Assembly (NCBI RefSeq): GCF_000285515.1
Contig: NZ_HE610961.1
Coordinates: 326,099-390,098 of the forward strand
DNA length: 64,000 bases
DNA from: Paenibacillus senegalensis JC66
GTDB lineage: Bacteria; Bacillota; Bacilli; Paenibacillales; NBRC-103111
Direction of reading: 5' to 3'
Shown here: positions 25,287-34,324 of the stretch, in pieces
Layout of the letters: each line of letters begins with the position of its first letter
Numbering within the stretch: the first letter of the stretch is position 1
Position numbers and translations under genes: made by a program
The notes under the pieces: generated by a model
What the model was told of the DNA's origin: nothing
The model's database searches: none
What the model saw: only the letters and a program-made list of their open reading frames with translations

Positions 25287-26057
25287 TCAACGATTTTTTG
25301 TGAATGTCCACCATCTCCTCAGCTTGACTGGGCCTTCTTTAAACGGGATTGGCTCATCCGCGACAAGGGCTTCGGCGTTTCGTATATAACCCTCCTCATA
25401 GGAAGATCCTACTTTTTGCTTGATGATCCGGTAAGCATCGTTAAGGGCAAATGGCCTGACTCCAGCATTATGGGCATCGGACGCAATAAAATGTGCTAAA
25501 TTCCTCTTACAGAAATTTAGGGCCAGTTTTTGCACCCCCGGTCCAAATAGACCCGTCAGCGAATGAGAAGTAATTTGGCTCAGTACACCAATCGATACCA
25601 GGTCATACAGCTTGTCCGGATCTTTAGCCAATTCGCGGTTCCGTTCGGGATGGGCAAGCACTGGAGTTAGCCCTAGTACCTTCAATTCATGAACAAGGTC
25701 ATAGAATTCATCTGGAATTTGATGTGCGGAGCATTCGATCAACAAATAACGGGAACGATGCAGCGTCAACAGACGACCTTGTTCCAAATCTGAGATAAGC
25801 TCGGAATAGAGTCGAATCTCCTGCCCTGCCAAAAGGGTTAGGGGGATGTGCTTTTCATTGAGGATACTGGCAAGAGCGGAAAGACCGGATAAGACGGCGT
25901 CAGCTTCATTATCGTATCTTCCATTCGCATGATGAGGGGTAACAATAGCAGTATGAATGCCTTCTGCGACCGCCGTTCTGGCCATGTCTACTGCTTCCTC
26001 TATGGAAGAAGCGCCATCGTCCAGACCCGGAAGAAGATGACAATGAATATCTATCAT
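25287..26057 (-). CDS. PHP-type tyrosine-protein phosphatase (CpsB/CapC/YwqE-like)
   Basis: The metal-dependent PHP fold is shown by MIDIHCHLLPGLDDGA at the start, VTPHHANGRY, the LLAGQEIRL strand, VLAHPERN and FIASDAHNAGVRP near residue 195. It dephosphorylates the BY-kinase and so resets polysaccharide synthesis. The length of 256 residues is usual. Start ATG 26057 follows AGGAG. It is the first gene of the operon, about 30 bases after the predicted transcription start. Confidence 0.94.
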   Translation of the reverse strand: MIDIHCHLLPGLDDGASSIEEAVDMARTAVAEGIHTAIVTPHHANGRYDNEADAVLSGLSALASILNEKHIPLTLLAGQEIRLYSELISDLEQGRLLTLHRSRYLLIECSAHQIPDEFYDLVHELKVLGLTPVLAHPERNRELAKDPDKLYDLVSIGVLSQITSHSLTGLFGPGVQKLALNFCKRNLAHFIASDAHNAGVRPFALNDAYRIIKQKVGSSYEEGYIRNAEALVADEPIPFKEGPVKLRRWWTFTKNR

Positions 26058-26093
26058 ATTCGATACTCCTGTCCCAAGTTGTGATCTATTCCT

Positions 26094-26122
26094 ATTTTAT
26101 GGGGGAAATTAACAAGTTTCAA
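26094..26122 (-). promoter_or_regulatory. sigma-A promoter of the phosphatase-SLH-wzz-kinase operon
   Basis: On the minus strand, TTGAAA (26122-26117) and TAAAAT (26099-26094) are spaced exactly 17 bases, each one mismatch from consensus. The start of transcription would be near 26087, about 30 bases before the ATG at 26057. Confidence 0.75.
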
Positions 26123-26589
26123 TAGCTTTAAGCGGTTTTCGACAAATTTCTTTCCACATTCTACATATTTTTGTTAATCATGTTCATTTAAACAATTGTT
26201 TCAATTTCCTTAATATACCATTTATGTATATATCAAGATACTATAAAAGTTTATTCTAAAGTCATTTCAGTTAATCCCTCTTTTACCGAAATGATAAATT
26301 AGAATATTCGTCCTCCCTCGCGCTGCTTAAAACCGATACTGAGACCGACACAACGAATGACTCGCCCTGTACTGTACTGTATTGCTTACTGAACACCGGG
26401 CTAATAGAGATATAATCTATTTTTTACCTCACTCATTGGTTATCACGTCAAGGCTCGAAGCAGTTTGCAGCTGCATTCGAGCTGAACTTTTAACTCGCAG
26501 CGTTTTCTTCCATAGCTCGCGGGGTGCATTAGTCTACACTATAGAAGGAAACGCTGCTGATAGGTCAGCGTCCTTTTGGATCCAATCCT
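26123..26589. other. AT-rich gap without a gene
   Basis: The 467 bases between the phosphatase promoter and the Ldh-family gene have no supported ORF. The first half is AT-rich and may hold upstream promoter elements. No convincing hairpin or repeat was found. Confidence 0.5.
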
Positions 26590-27570
26590 TTAAAATGGAG
26601 CCTTCACACCGAATTCCGCTGCCGCCTCCAGTAAGCTTTCTCTGTGCTGCTCACTGACCTGAATGCCTGTTTTCCTTCTTTCCTTCTCCCTCTCTGCTTC
26701 CAATATTCCCGGCAATGTAGCACGGTCATACCCGGGCAGCGGCTGCATTTGACTTGTAGTACGAACATATTCGCCCATTTCATACTGGAACTGTTCTTGC
26801 GACAGGAAACGGCTGCTGTCGATGGCGATCATCAACGAGCCTTGGTTGGCTCCTTCGTACAGATTTGTTCTTCTTTTTTTGTCCACCGGCACTCCTGCCA
26901 GAAAGCCGCCTAAAGCTTGACACATAAAACCTAACCCCATACTGCGGAACACCACTCCGGGCGCTTTTTCAAACAGCTGACTGAAATGGGGGGAATGGGT
27001 ATACACATCATGAACAGCTCCGAAGTCGAGCACCATGGGCAATTCCTCGCCAGCCGGCACGGCAAAGGACATAGGCGATCCTCCTGCCGCCTCCATAATG
27101 CTATCCTCCGGTTTTAATTCGAGCTGATGCCCGGACGTCACATAACCGATGAGCTGATGCTCGGCCAAAAGTCGAGAGTAAATACCCGCCGCTCCTATAT
27201 GTCCGTGGTTCACCGTAACCGCAGCAGCTATCCCGTGCGTCCTTGCTTTATCGACCAGCAGCCGGGTGGCCTCGTAGGCAGGAAAGTAGCCAAGCCCCCC
27301 ATCTCCATCAACAACGATAGTGGAGCCATCATCCCTTTTTACTGAAGTGCCGGGATCCGGATTTAGCAGACCATCGCGAAGATCACGCAAATATAAAATC
27401 ACTCTGTCAGTTCCATGGCTATAAACACCGCGCAGATCATTCGTAACCAGCCAATCCGCTAGAAAGCGCGCCTTGGATTCCGGCATACTTACTGAGGTTA
27501 GAAGCTCCACAATAAACTGACTCATGGTATCGGCCTCTACGCGAATGAATTGTTTAGCATCTTGGTTCAT
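26590..27570 (-). CDS. Ldh-family (malate/L-lactate/sulfolactate dehydrogenase-like) oxidoreductase
   Basis: The NAD(P)-dependent oxidoreductase family with a non-Rossmann fold is recognised from LVTNDLRGVYSHGTDRV, with the catalytic His in SHG, VDGDGGLGYFPAYEA, VNHGHIGAAGIYS, and ANQGSLMIAID near residue 245. The length of 326 residues is normal. The start is ATG 27570, nine bases after GGAGGTG; a GTG inside that site is unlikely. Family members reduce malate, lactate, ureidoglycolate or sulfolactate, and the substrate here is unknown. It stands alone between the polysaccharide and adhesin regions. Confidence 0.87.
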   Translation of the reverse strand: MNQDAKQFIRVEADTMSQFIVELLTSVSMPESKARFLADWLVTNDLRGVYSHGTDRVILYLRDLRDGLLNPDPGTSVKRDDGSTIVVDGDGGLGYFPAYEATRLLVDKARTHGIAAAVTVNHGHIGAAGIYSRLLAEHQLIGYVTSGHQLELKPEDSIMEAAGGSPMSFAVPAGEELPMVLDFGAVHDVYTHSPHFSQLFEKAPGVVFRSMGLGFMCQALGGFLAGVPVDKKRRTNLYEGANQGSLMIAIDSSRFLSQEQFQYEMGEYVRTTSQMQPLPGYDRATLPGILEAEREKERRKTGIQVSEQHRESLLEAAAEFGVKAPF

Positions 27571-27799
27571 AAAAAGCACCTCCGTTATTTGATTTTCTAG
27601 TTGTCTGGGCCGGGCCCTTCCACTCGTTTTGCCTTTCTCTTTCTTGCTTATTACGCGTAATTACCCTGCATTTTTCACTCTCAATCATTTCGTTCTCCGT
27701 GTTCTCAATTCCTGTTTGCGGTTTCAGAAATTGTTCAGCCCACGGTGGTAGTCTGGAAGTTAGGATTTCATGTATTTTATAAAACTAGGAGGTAGCGAG

Positions 27800-29149
27800 T
27801 TGAGAACTCAGCAACACAAAGCCATTGCTCTTCTGCTGGTATTTTGGCTGGCACTTGGAAGGGGTGGCGGGGCCGTATTAGCAGATACGGGCTCATCTTC
27901 TACCAGTAGTGGTCCGTTAGGGATCGCCAGTGAATTTAATTTGTTTGTTCATGGAGACTTGACCATGACTAACTCCGATACGGAAGGTCGTGCAGCCGTT
28001 GGTGGAAATGCATCGTTTGAAAACTACAGGATAAACTCCCACTCCGTACACCGGGGCAAAGAAGCTTTAGCCGTTGGAGGTAATCTTACGTTTACTAACG
28101 GTCAAATCAACGGCGGAGATGCCGTATACGGCGATACTTTCAGCGGTTCCGGGATCGGAATTCCGGATGGAACCCTGCGCCAAGGCTCAGTTATCGACTT
28201 TGACCAAGCCCGCTCGGAGCTTTATCAATTGACCGGCCATTACGCATCCTTGCCGACTAATGGAGACGTAGAAACCAATCCTGGGCATTCAGATATAGTT
28301 TTAAAAGGTACGGATCCTGTACTAAACGTTTTTCAAGTCGACAAAGACTTAGGCGAAATCCGTCTTGACGTGCCCGCTGATTCGACAGTGATTATTAACA
28401 TATATGGCACTAATAGAACAATGGACAGTGGGGATTATTTGAATTTTAATGCTAAAAAGGTATTGTTTAATTTTCCGGAAACAACTGACCTGGAAATTCT
28501 GAACGTAGATGTCAAAGGCTCGCTGCTAGCTCCTTATGCTGCGGTCAAAACGACCTACAGCCATATCGATGGTACCCTGGTGGCCGATACGATAACGGGA
28601 CATATTGAAACCCGCCACTTTCCGTTTGAGCCGGAACTCCCGCCATCGGAGCCTAGTCTGGAGAATCCGGTACCTTCGCTGGAGTCTGATCCGGCACCTT
28701 CGCTCGAGCCTAGTCCGGAGCCGTCCCTGGATTCTAATCCGGTATCTTCGCTGGAACCTAATCCGGGGCCAAGCCAAGGGCCTTTTCCTGGTCCGTTTGA
28801 AGACGAAGAAATTATCATTATAGAAGATAATGAGATTCCAGTAGGCAATCCAAATGAAGGTATAACTGATATTGAAGTGCCTGCGGGTAACCCGAACGAT
28901 AAAAATGATTTCGAGGAACCTCCCTCACTCATAGAAAGAGAGGCTCCCGAGCAGGAAGAAGAAATCAATGTCATTACTGACGATCAGAAAACTCCGCCGG
29001 GTACTCCCACAGAAGGAAGCTCATCTCAAGTTCCATTATCCAAGCTGCCTCAAACCGGAGAAACCAGCCGAGCTTTATTTTACTTGTCCGGATTTATCCT
29101 GATTGCTATAGGTATCGCTCTAGGATTCGCCAAAAAGCGAAAAAGCTAG
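27800..29149 (+). CDS. LPXTG-anchored choice-of-anchor A family surface protein
   Basis: A signal peptide (AIALLLVFWLALGRGGGAVLA) is followed by a choice-of-anchor A domain (about residues 40-270: FNLFVHGDLTMTNSDTEGRAAVGG, split, then VKGSLLAPYAAV). Next come a degenerate Pro/Glu/Ser repeat region (EPSLENPVPSLESDPAPSLEP) and a sortase signal LPQTG, hydrophobic helix and KKRKS tail. Translation most likely begins at TTG 27800, seven bases after AGGAGG; the ATG ten codons upstream lacks a site. It would be linked to peptidoglycan by sortase, which is not in the window. A role in adhesion is inferred. Confidence 0.87.
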   Translation: MRTQQHKAIALLLVFWLALGRGGGAVLADTGSSSTSSGPLGIASEFNLFVHGDLTMTNSDTEGRAAVGGNASFENYRINSHSVHRGKEALAVGGNLTFTNGQINGGDAVYGDTFSGSGIGIPDGTLRQGSVIDFDQARSELYQLTGHYASLPTNGDVETNPGHSDIVLKGTDPVLNVFQVDKDLGEIRLDVPADSTVIINIYGTNRTMDSGDYLNFNAKKVLFNFPETTDLEILNVDVKGSLLAPYAAVKTTYSHIDGTLVADTITGHIETRHFPFEPELPPSEPSLENPVPSLESDPAPSLEPSPEPSLDSNPVSSLEPNPGPSQGPFPGPFEDEEIIIIEDNEIPVGNPNEGITDIEVPAGNPNDKNDFEEPPSLIEREAPEQEEEINVITDDQKTPPGTPTEGSSSQVPLSKLPQTGETSRALFYLSGFILIAIGIALGFAKKRKS

Positions 29150-29287
29150 TCGAGTGTGATCTTATAGCTTTGTTGGAACTGTCTTACCTTCTGTGGAATC
29201 GGTCGCATAAAGACGACTGGGAGAATGTCGATTTATTGTGCCGTTGCAAGTGCCTCGTGCGTATCGACCTGCAAGATAGTTCTGTGC
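29150..29287. other. gap after the LPXTG protein gene
   Basis: No gene or clear terminator hairpin was recognised between the stop at 29149 and the dispersed repeat that begins at 29288. Confidence 0.4.
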
Positions 29288-29492
29288 TAACGCTCGCCCT
29301 TGCTCTTATTTAGCCTAAAAAGCAGGGATTTTATTTCTAACGCTCATCCTCGATCTTATTTGTGACAAAAAGCCCAGAAAACCGCGATCTGAGCAAAATA
29401 AGGACGATGGCAAGCGTTACATTTCTATCCCCCTGATTTTCTCAAATAAGGACAGTGGTGAGCGTTAAAATCCAGAGCGAGCTGCAAACGAC
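29288..29492 (-). repeat. dispersed palindromic intergenic element, copy 1
   Basis: About 205 bases closely resemble, in reverse orientation, the copies at 41122-41325 and 59009-59170. The element contains four short units of the form TAACGCTC...CTTATTTG, two in each orientation, so the outer and inner pairs can fold back on each other. A GTCGTTTGCAGC-like block lies at one end. It is not part of an ORF and its ends do not look like a known IS. Confidence 0.8.
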
Positions 29493-29910
29493 CCCGCTGC
29501 CCGCCGCAAACATCGCAATAGACCTCACCGTCCGCTGCACACTGGAATTCCTGCTAACTGACAGCCTCATTGCGACCGTCAAAATCCGCAACAAGCTGTA
29601 AGCAGCCTCGCCGCTGCTATCCCAATCTAAAGGCGGCTGTCTCCTCGCATCCACGCCACACGGAACATTCGCATTTCACATATTTTTCTCATTACATTCC
29701 TGCAGAAGGTTCGACAAATATAACTTCTAAAAAAATTTTTGTTGAAAAATGTCCTAAACTATGACGAATGCTGTTGTTTATCTCTTAAAACTGGATTATA
29801 ATAGAAATAAACGAGAGGTAAATCCAACCATTTCTTTGATACAGTTTACAATTTTATAATCTAGTAATTGAATATTATTTTTTTTAGAACTTTTTCAACA
29901 AAACTTTTCA

Positions 29911-29997
29911 CGATAATGGCAAACCTGTCTAAAGACAGGGACGCAAAGCTATAGGGCCTTCCTGCTTGCTTTCAAGCAGATGGCAGCCAGTTACCGA
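29911..29997 (+). promoter_or_regulatory. cyclic di-GMP-I (GEMM-I) riboswitch
   Basis: The diagnostic core is present in order: GGCAAACC, stem CCTGTC-TAAA-GACAGG, GGGACGCAAAGC, then a second arm with CTGCTTG/CAAGCAG and ATGGCAGCC, closed by TTACCG pairing with CGATAA at the 5' side. This matches the class I c-di-GMP aptamer. The ribosome site GAGGGG of the downstream gene begins only a few bases after the aptamer and no terminator hairpin intervenes, so control is probably translational. It governs the secreted transglutaminase-like protein. Confidence 0.93.
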
Positions 29998-30011
29998 AAG
30001 AGGGGTTTTTT

Positions 30012-30848
30012 ATGCTGAAAAAAAGCTTTATTCTTATGCTGACCACTTGTCTGCTTTTTCTTGTTACCCCCACTCTTTACGCCAAAGCTGTTGCACCTGA
30101 ACAGCAAGCAGTAGCTCCCGCGTCCAATCCCGTATTTCAATATCGTGATCCTGGTTTCGTAAACGTACAATACGATGTAAAGCCCGGTCTTAAAACTAAG
30201 CTTTTAATTCAAAAAGGCGATGAAAAAAGGTTTTACGATCTCCAGTTCGACCAGGCTAGTGAAGTTTTTCCCCTGCAGCTTGGCAACGGAGATTACCAGA
30301 TTAGCGTTTTGGAGAATGTAACCGATAACCAATACCGTTTTGTATTACGAGATTCGTATACTTTAAATCTGGACGACCCTACCCAAGTTTATTTGGGCTC
30401 AATACAAAACGTGAACTGGGACGATTCAATGCCCTTTGTTGTTGCTGCCCGGGAATTGACCAAGCATGCAACGACCGATATGGAGAAAATCAGCATTTTG
30501 TACCAATTTATAATAGAAAATATTGAATATGACGAGGTTAAAGCCGCTAACCCTCCTGCCAACTACTTGCCCAAGCTTACTGAAATCTACGAGCAAGGTA
30601 CAGGAATTTGCTATGACTACGCATCGTTGTTTGCAGGAATGCTGAGAAGTATCGGCATCCCTACTAAGCTGGTTATGGGCGATTCGGCGTTTGTGAAGCA
30701 ATACCATGCTTGGAATGAAGTATATTTGCAGGAAACCAACGAATGGTTAATCATTGACACTACAGTAGACGCCGCATGGTTAAAAGCGAATACTGCTTTT
30801 GAAATGATTAAAAGTCATACAGATTATACTACCAAATTAGAATACTAG
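30012..30848 (+). CDS. secreted transglutaminase-like protein under c-di-GMP riboswitch control
   Basis: A signal peptide (FILMLTTCLLFLVTPTLYAKA) precedes a beta-rich domain (about 40-135) and a C-terminal transglutaminase-like fold. The catalytic triad is visible: Cys in QGTGICYDYASLFAGML near residue 200, His in QYHAWNEVYL near 235 and Asp in WLIIDTTVDA near 250. Length 278. Start ATG 30012 follows GAGGGG. Such proteins are cysteine peptidases or cross-linkers acting outside the cell. With a c-di-GMP switch and a nearby LPXTG protein, a role in surface remodelling during the motile/sessile change is likely, but inferred. Confidence 0.9.
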   Translation: MLKKSFILMLTTCLLFLVTPTLYAKAVAPEQQAVAPASNPVFQYRDPGFVNVQYDVKPGLKTKLLIQKGDEKRFYDLQFDQASEVFPLQLGNGDYQISVLENVTDNQYRFVLRDSYTLNLDDPTQVYLGSIQNVNWDDSMPFVVAARELTKHATTDMEKISILYQFIIENIEYDEVKAANPPANYLPKLTEIYEQGTGICYDYASLFAGMLRSIGIPTKLVMGDSAFVKQYHAWNEVYLQETNEWLIIDTTVDAAWLKANTAFEMIKSHTDYTTKLEY

Positions 30849-30968
30849 ATCAGAGCATATTCATAAACAGAATCATAATTAGCTTTCTTGCTGGGCAGCA
30901 CTGTCATAGATTAGCTAGACGATGTTCTGCCGTTCAATAAGCTGCGCGGAATTTGGATTGGCAAGGCC

Positions 30969-32087
30969 TTAACCTCTTGCCGCTCTAGCTCTACCGTACC
31001 AGTCGAGGATCGATGGCTGAATAGAAGTTCCCAGATCCTCTTCCATAACACGGCACAGCTCAGCATATACCCTTTCAACAGAAGTCCAATCGTTTGCTTT
31101 ACCGTGAAGTTTCATAAGCGACCAATACACATCTTCGGAATAAGGGAACTTTTGCAAAATTTGTTGATACAGAGTCACTGCGTGAGAAATAGGGCCTGAA
31201 TCACGCAGCCAATCGGCTACAGTCAAGGCATGCTCATACCAGAGCAACCGCAGCCGCTCTCTTTCCCCTTCAGCCCATAAGTAATCTTGATCGCCTAAAT
31301 AATCTCCACGATATAAAGCTAACAAGTCCTGATGCTGCTTTAAGGTATGACGATCAAGAGGAGGCGCATGCAGAACACCCTGCTCCCATTCCTCAGCATC
31401 CAGACGCATTCCGTTAAGTTCAAGCCGATAAGTGGTACCGCTGCTTTGAATCTTAATGGGTGTCTGGTATTGTGTCATCGTTTTTCTAATTTGGTAGATG
31501 GCCGTATATAGCTGAGTGGTACCTTTCTTGCGATCCACATCAGGCCATAATAATTCCAGCAGTTCATCCTTCCGGATGTTCTGCCCCCGGTAATGCAGCA
31601 GATAAGCGAACAATTCTTGAGCTTTAGTCGTTCGCCAAGTTATGCTTTGTGGTTGGTCCAAGCCAACCTCCAAAGCGCTCAAGCACCTCAGCATTGATGG
31701 CTTGGGCACTTCAGCTGCAGGCACCATGGACCTGCGGTGAACGAGTCGGGTAACCGTTCGCTCTAATCTTGCACTCTCTACCGGCTTTAAAATATAATCA
31801 AAAGCATTCAGCTCAAAAGCTTTAATCGCATACTCTTCATAGGCGGTAACAAATACAATATCCATCCCTGGCATTTTTTCACTTAACAGCTCAGCCGCCT
31901 CTATCCCGCTCATACCAGGCAGGCTAATATCCAAAAAAATAACATCCGGTTTATCCGCGGTTGCGGCTTCTATCGCCTCATATACATTTGTGAAGCTTCC
32001 TATAATCTCTGTTTGACCGGCTTGCAGAAGCTTTCTTTCCAGGTAGCGCAAAGCTAGGATCTCGTCATCAACTATGATGGCTCTCAA
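30969..32087 (-). CDS. response regulator with BTAD (SARP-like) output domain
   Basis: An N-terminal receiver domain has IIVDDE, phospho-acceptor Asp in VIFLDISLPGMSG, VFVTAYEEY and the Lys in DYILKPVE. A winged-helix DNA-binding domain (about 160-225, KDELLELLWPDVDRKKGTTQLYTAIYQIR split) and a bacterial transcriptional activation domain of helical repeats follow. The best start is TTG 32087, seven bases after AGAGGTG; the longer frame to 32156 has no ribosome site. No sensor kinase is adjacent, so the signal is unknown. It may act on neighbouring surface genes, without direct evidence. Confidence 0.87.
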   Translation of the reverse strand: MRAIIVDDEILALRYLERKLLQAGQTEIIGSFTNVYEAIEAATADKPDVIFLDISLPGMSGIEAAELLSEKMPGMDIVFVTAYEEYAIKAFELNAFDYILKPVESARLERTVTRLVHRRSMVPAAEVPKPSMLRCLSALEVGLDQPQSITWRTTKAQELFAYLLHYRGQNIRKDELLELLWPDVDRKKGTTQLYTAIYQIRKTMTQYQTPIKIQSSGTTYRLELNGMRLDAEEWEQGVLHAPPLDRHTLKQHQDLLALYRGDYLGDQDYLWAEGERERLRLLWYEHALTVADWLRDSGPISHAVTLYQQILQKFPYSEDVYWSLMKLHGKANDWTSVERVYAELCRVMEEDLGTSIQPSILDWYGRARAARG

Positions 32088-32402
32088 TAATCTCACACCT
32101 CTTTTACGGAGGGCCTGAATGTTGTTCCTAGGTGATACGGCGAAATAACCGGGCATTCTTTCTTATCTTACAAGAAAAAAGGAAAAAGAATGAACGGCTC
32201 GTTCGCCTCTTTGTTCTCGTTGTCTATGGACCTACCTAGTCTTATTATGATATACAATCTATAACGTGACAATATTCTTGGAACTAAATTTTGTTGAACG
32301 TATTGGAATGGGTTCCGAAACATCCGGCAAATTTTCACTCCATTAAGAAGTAATTTCTAATTATAGATACGACATTCTTTGTAAGAGGTTGCGCTGAAAT
32401 GA
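32088..32402. other. gap without a gene
   Basis: The 315 bases between the response regulator start and the MFS stop contain no credible ORF. It should hold the response-regulator promoter, but no clean sigma-A pair was found. Confidence 0.45.
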
Positions 32403-33521
32403 TCATTCTTTTTTTATAGGCACAGCTAACCCCGCTAGTCCAATCCCGGCAAACAATAGAAAAGCCATAGGATAAGAAAGGACTTCTAGTACTACCCCGG
32501 CTATCAAGGAGCCCAGAAATTGACCGATACCAAGCAGTAAAAAAGAAAAGCTCACTCCAACAGCAGGAGCCTCAGCAAAAATTCGTGTGCCCCACACGAT
32601 AAAAACACCGGTCGAGAAAATATACGCTATATTGAATAAAATCGCAGACAGATAAATCGTTGAAAAGAAGGGCACCGTAATCAAAGCCACCGAGAAAGCC
32701 AGGATGACGATACTGATCCGGTAAGATAGTGCTATTCCGCACCGGTTAATCGTACCACCAGCGATTCCTCCCAACACCCCCGCAGCTCCCATCAATACCC
32801 AAAATGCAACGCTCCCCCGACTTCCCATTCCGTATTCTTCCGTTAAGAAGCTTCTCGCAAATGTCCAATAAATAGCAGAGCTTACCCCTACAACAAAAGA
32901 CGCGGATAACAGATAGACGCTCTTTCTCCACTGTTTCATCATATTCCATAAAGAAATCGGAGCTCTTTCTCCTAATTCTTTGCTAGCAGGAACCGCCTTT
33001 TTGTTCCATAGCATCACCCCGATTCCGATCAAGGCGAATAATGCGTAGGCGAAACGCCAATGTCCTGCAAACAAAAGAGCCATAGGGCCGGATAATACTA
33101 GCCCGAAGCCGGTCCCTGTGTTGATCCATGTATTCCCCCGATCCCTTTCAGCTGGCGGTAACCCATCAGACACAGTCTGGCTTAACGCGGGCGATGTCCA
33201 TCCGCTGCTCAGGCCCGCGACCAAAACCGCTGCGGACAGAACAAACAGATTCGGCGCCACAGCTATGCCTATCATCCCCAATACTGCGCTGAGTCCCGCC
33301 ACTTCCGCCGTCTGGTTGGACCCTATTCTATAGATCAGGAGTGCTGAAGATAATAGGGCTAGGCAATAGGCCATATAAGCGAGAGAACCCACTGCCCCAG
33401 AAGCTGCTTCGCTCAAGCCGAGGCTTTCAGCAATATTAGGCAAAAATAAACCGAAGCTGGAACGGGCAAACGCATAGGAAACAGCAATTAGCGCGATCCC
33501 GGGAAACACGATTCGCTTCAT
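32403..33521 (-). CDS. MFS transporter (YbfB/CynX-like)
   Basis: A 372-residue hydrophobic protein with about 11-12 transmembrane helices, beginning IVFPGIALIAVSYAFARSSFGLFLPNIAE and with a family-like YMAYCLALLSSALLIYRIG motif after helix 2. The GNTWINTGTGFGLVLSGP segment and the central loop (KKAVPASKELGERAPISLW) fit the major facilitator fold with two six-helix halves. Start ATG 33521 follows GGGGATG. The substrate is unknown. It is transcribed alone. Confidence 0.85.
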   Translation of the reverse strand: MKRIVFPGIALIAVSYAFARSSFGLFLPNIAESLGLSEAASGAVGSLAYMAYCLALLSSALLIYRIGSNQTAEVAGLSAVLGMIGIAVAPNLFVLSAAVLVAGLSSGWTSPALSQTVSDGLPPAERDRGNTWINTGTGFGLVLSGPMALLFAGHWRFAYALFALIGIGVMLWNKKAVPASKELGERAPISLWNMMKQWRKSVYLLSASFVVGVSSAIYWTFARSFLTEEYGMGSRGSVAFWVLMGAAGVLGGIAGGTINRCGIALSYRISIVILAFSVALITVPFFSTIYLSAILFNIAYIFSTGVFIVWGTRIFAEAPAVGVSFSFLLLGIGQFLGSLIAGVVLEVLSYPMAFLLFAGIGLAGLAVPIKKE

Positions 33522-33913
33522 GGATTCATCCCCTAACTTGATAGAAATCGTACATCGGCATTCCGGGAGCTATACTTTCTGATGATAGCTGCTGACCCTA
33601 TGCAAGTGTATTACCATGTCTTCTGGGGATTGAAAAGGCATTTCGCGATTTATGTGTTACAATCATGTTCTATTTACGGAAATAAAGCGGTTGCAATTGA
33701 TGTGGTTAATCACCGTCATGTGACTCCGACCACTCTTTACTGGAGCTACGTGTTTTGTTTACTGGGAGCTTCGTGAGGTGCAAAAGAGATAGCTGCATAA
33801 TCTTCCATTGATAACTGCCACGGCAACCGCCACGGCGAAAAAGCACATATCCAAAGGACATGCGCTCAGCGGTTTGGTATAATATTCCCGTACAGCCCAA
33901 CTTGGGTGGGAGT

Positions 33914-33942
33914 AGGCAGCCTCCAGAGAGGAGGTGTTGCCT
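33914..33942 (+). promoter_or_regulatory. hairpin sequestering the toxin ribosome site
   Basis: AGGCA-G-CCTCC (33914-33924) can pair with GGAGG-TGT-TGCCT (33930-33942). The Shine-Dalgarno sequence GGAGG is fully within the stem and the ATG follows directly. Such occlusion is common in type I toxin mRNAs. Confidence 0.7.
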
Positions 33943-34032
33943 ATGGATACTTTTCAGACGATTGTGGTTATGCTTGCGTTCGGATCCTTCATCCTTGCGC
34001 TTTTGACCTATATCGAGAAGAAAAGAAAATAA
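33943..34032 (+). CDS. putative holin-like (Hol-Tox) type I toxin, 29 residues
   Basis: The peptide begins MDTFQTIVVMLAFGSFI and continues LALLTYIEKKRK: a short acidic N-terminus, one transmembrane helix and a basic tail, as in the putative holin-like toxin family of Firmicutes. The start has GGAGG nine bases ahead, within a hairpin. Downstream sequence shows stem-loops and a possible convergent antisense RNA. It would depolarise the membrane if translated. It is too short for usual gene callers. Confidence 0.8.
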   Translation: MDTFQTIVVMLAFGSFILALLTYIEKKRK

Positions 34033-34136
34033 CCCGCCCAGGTTAGCGCCACGGTGCGGATTATTTTCCGGGTTGTCTCTCGGAGGTTCCCCACCCAAGA
34101 GCTGTGCCAGGACGGCAGGCGCGCCGTCCTTATTTC
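34026..34136. ncRNA. probable toxin mRNA 3' end and antisense RNA region
   Basis: On the plus strand AGGACGGC-AGGCGC-GCCGTCCT then TATTTCT (34109-34136) is a terminator. On the minus strand AACCCGG...GCGGGTT then ATTTTCTTTT (from 34077 to about 34020) could end an RNA antisense to the toxin. This arrangement matches type I toxin-antitoxin loci, but no antisense promoter was clearly identified. Confidence 0.5.
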
Positions 34137-34324
34137 TATTCTTACTTTACCATGAGCCATTTATTCCTGCAAGGTTATCGGATCGTTCTACACGCGCAAT
34201 AACACCCGCGATGCTGCAGGACTTGAATTACCGCAGGACACCCTTTTCTCCAATCGTGCTGGACATCCCTTTCTCCAATCGTGTTGAAAGGGGGCATGAT
34301 CGTGTTAGAAGGGCTCGTGTTTTT

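Noticed and set aside
33582-33776. 64-codon plus-strand frame upstream of the toxin gene
   Set aside because: No ribosome site and no recognisable features.
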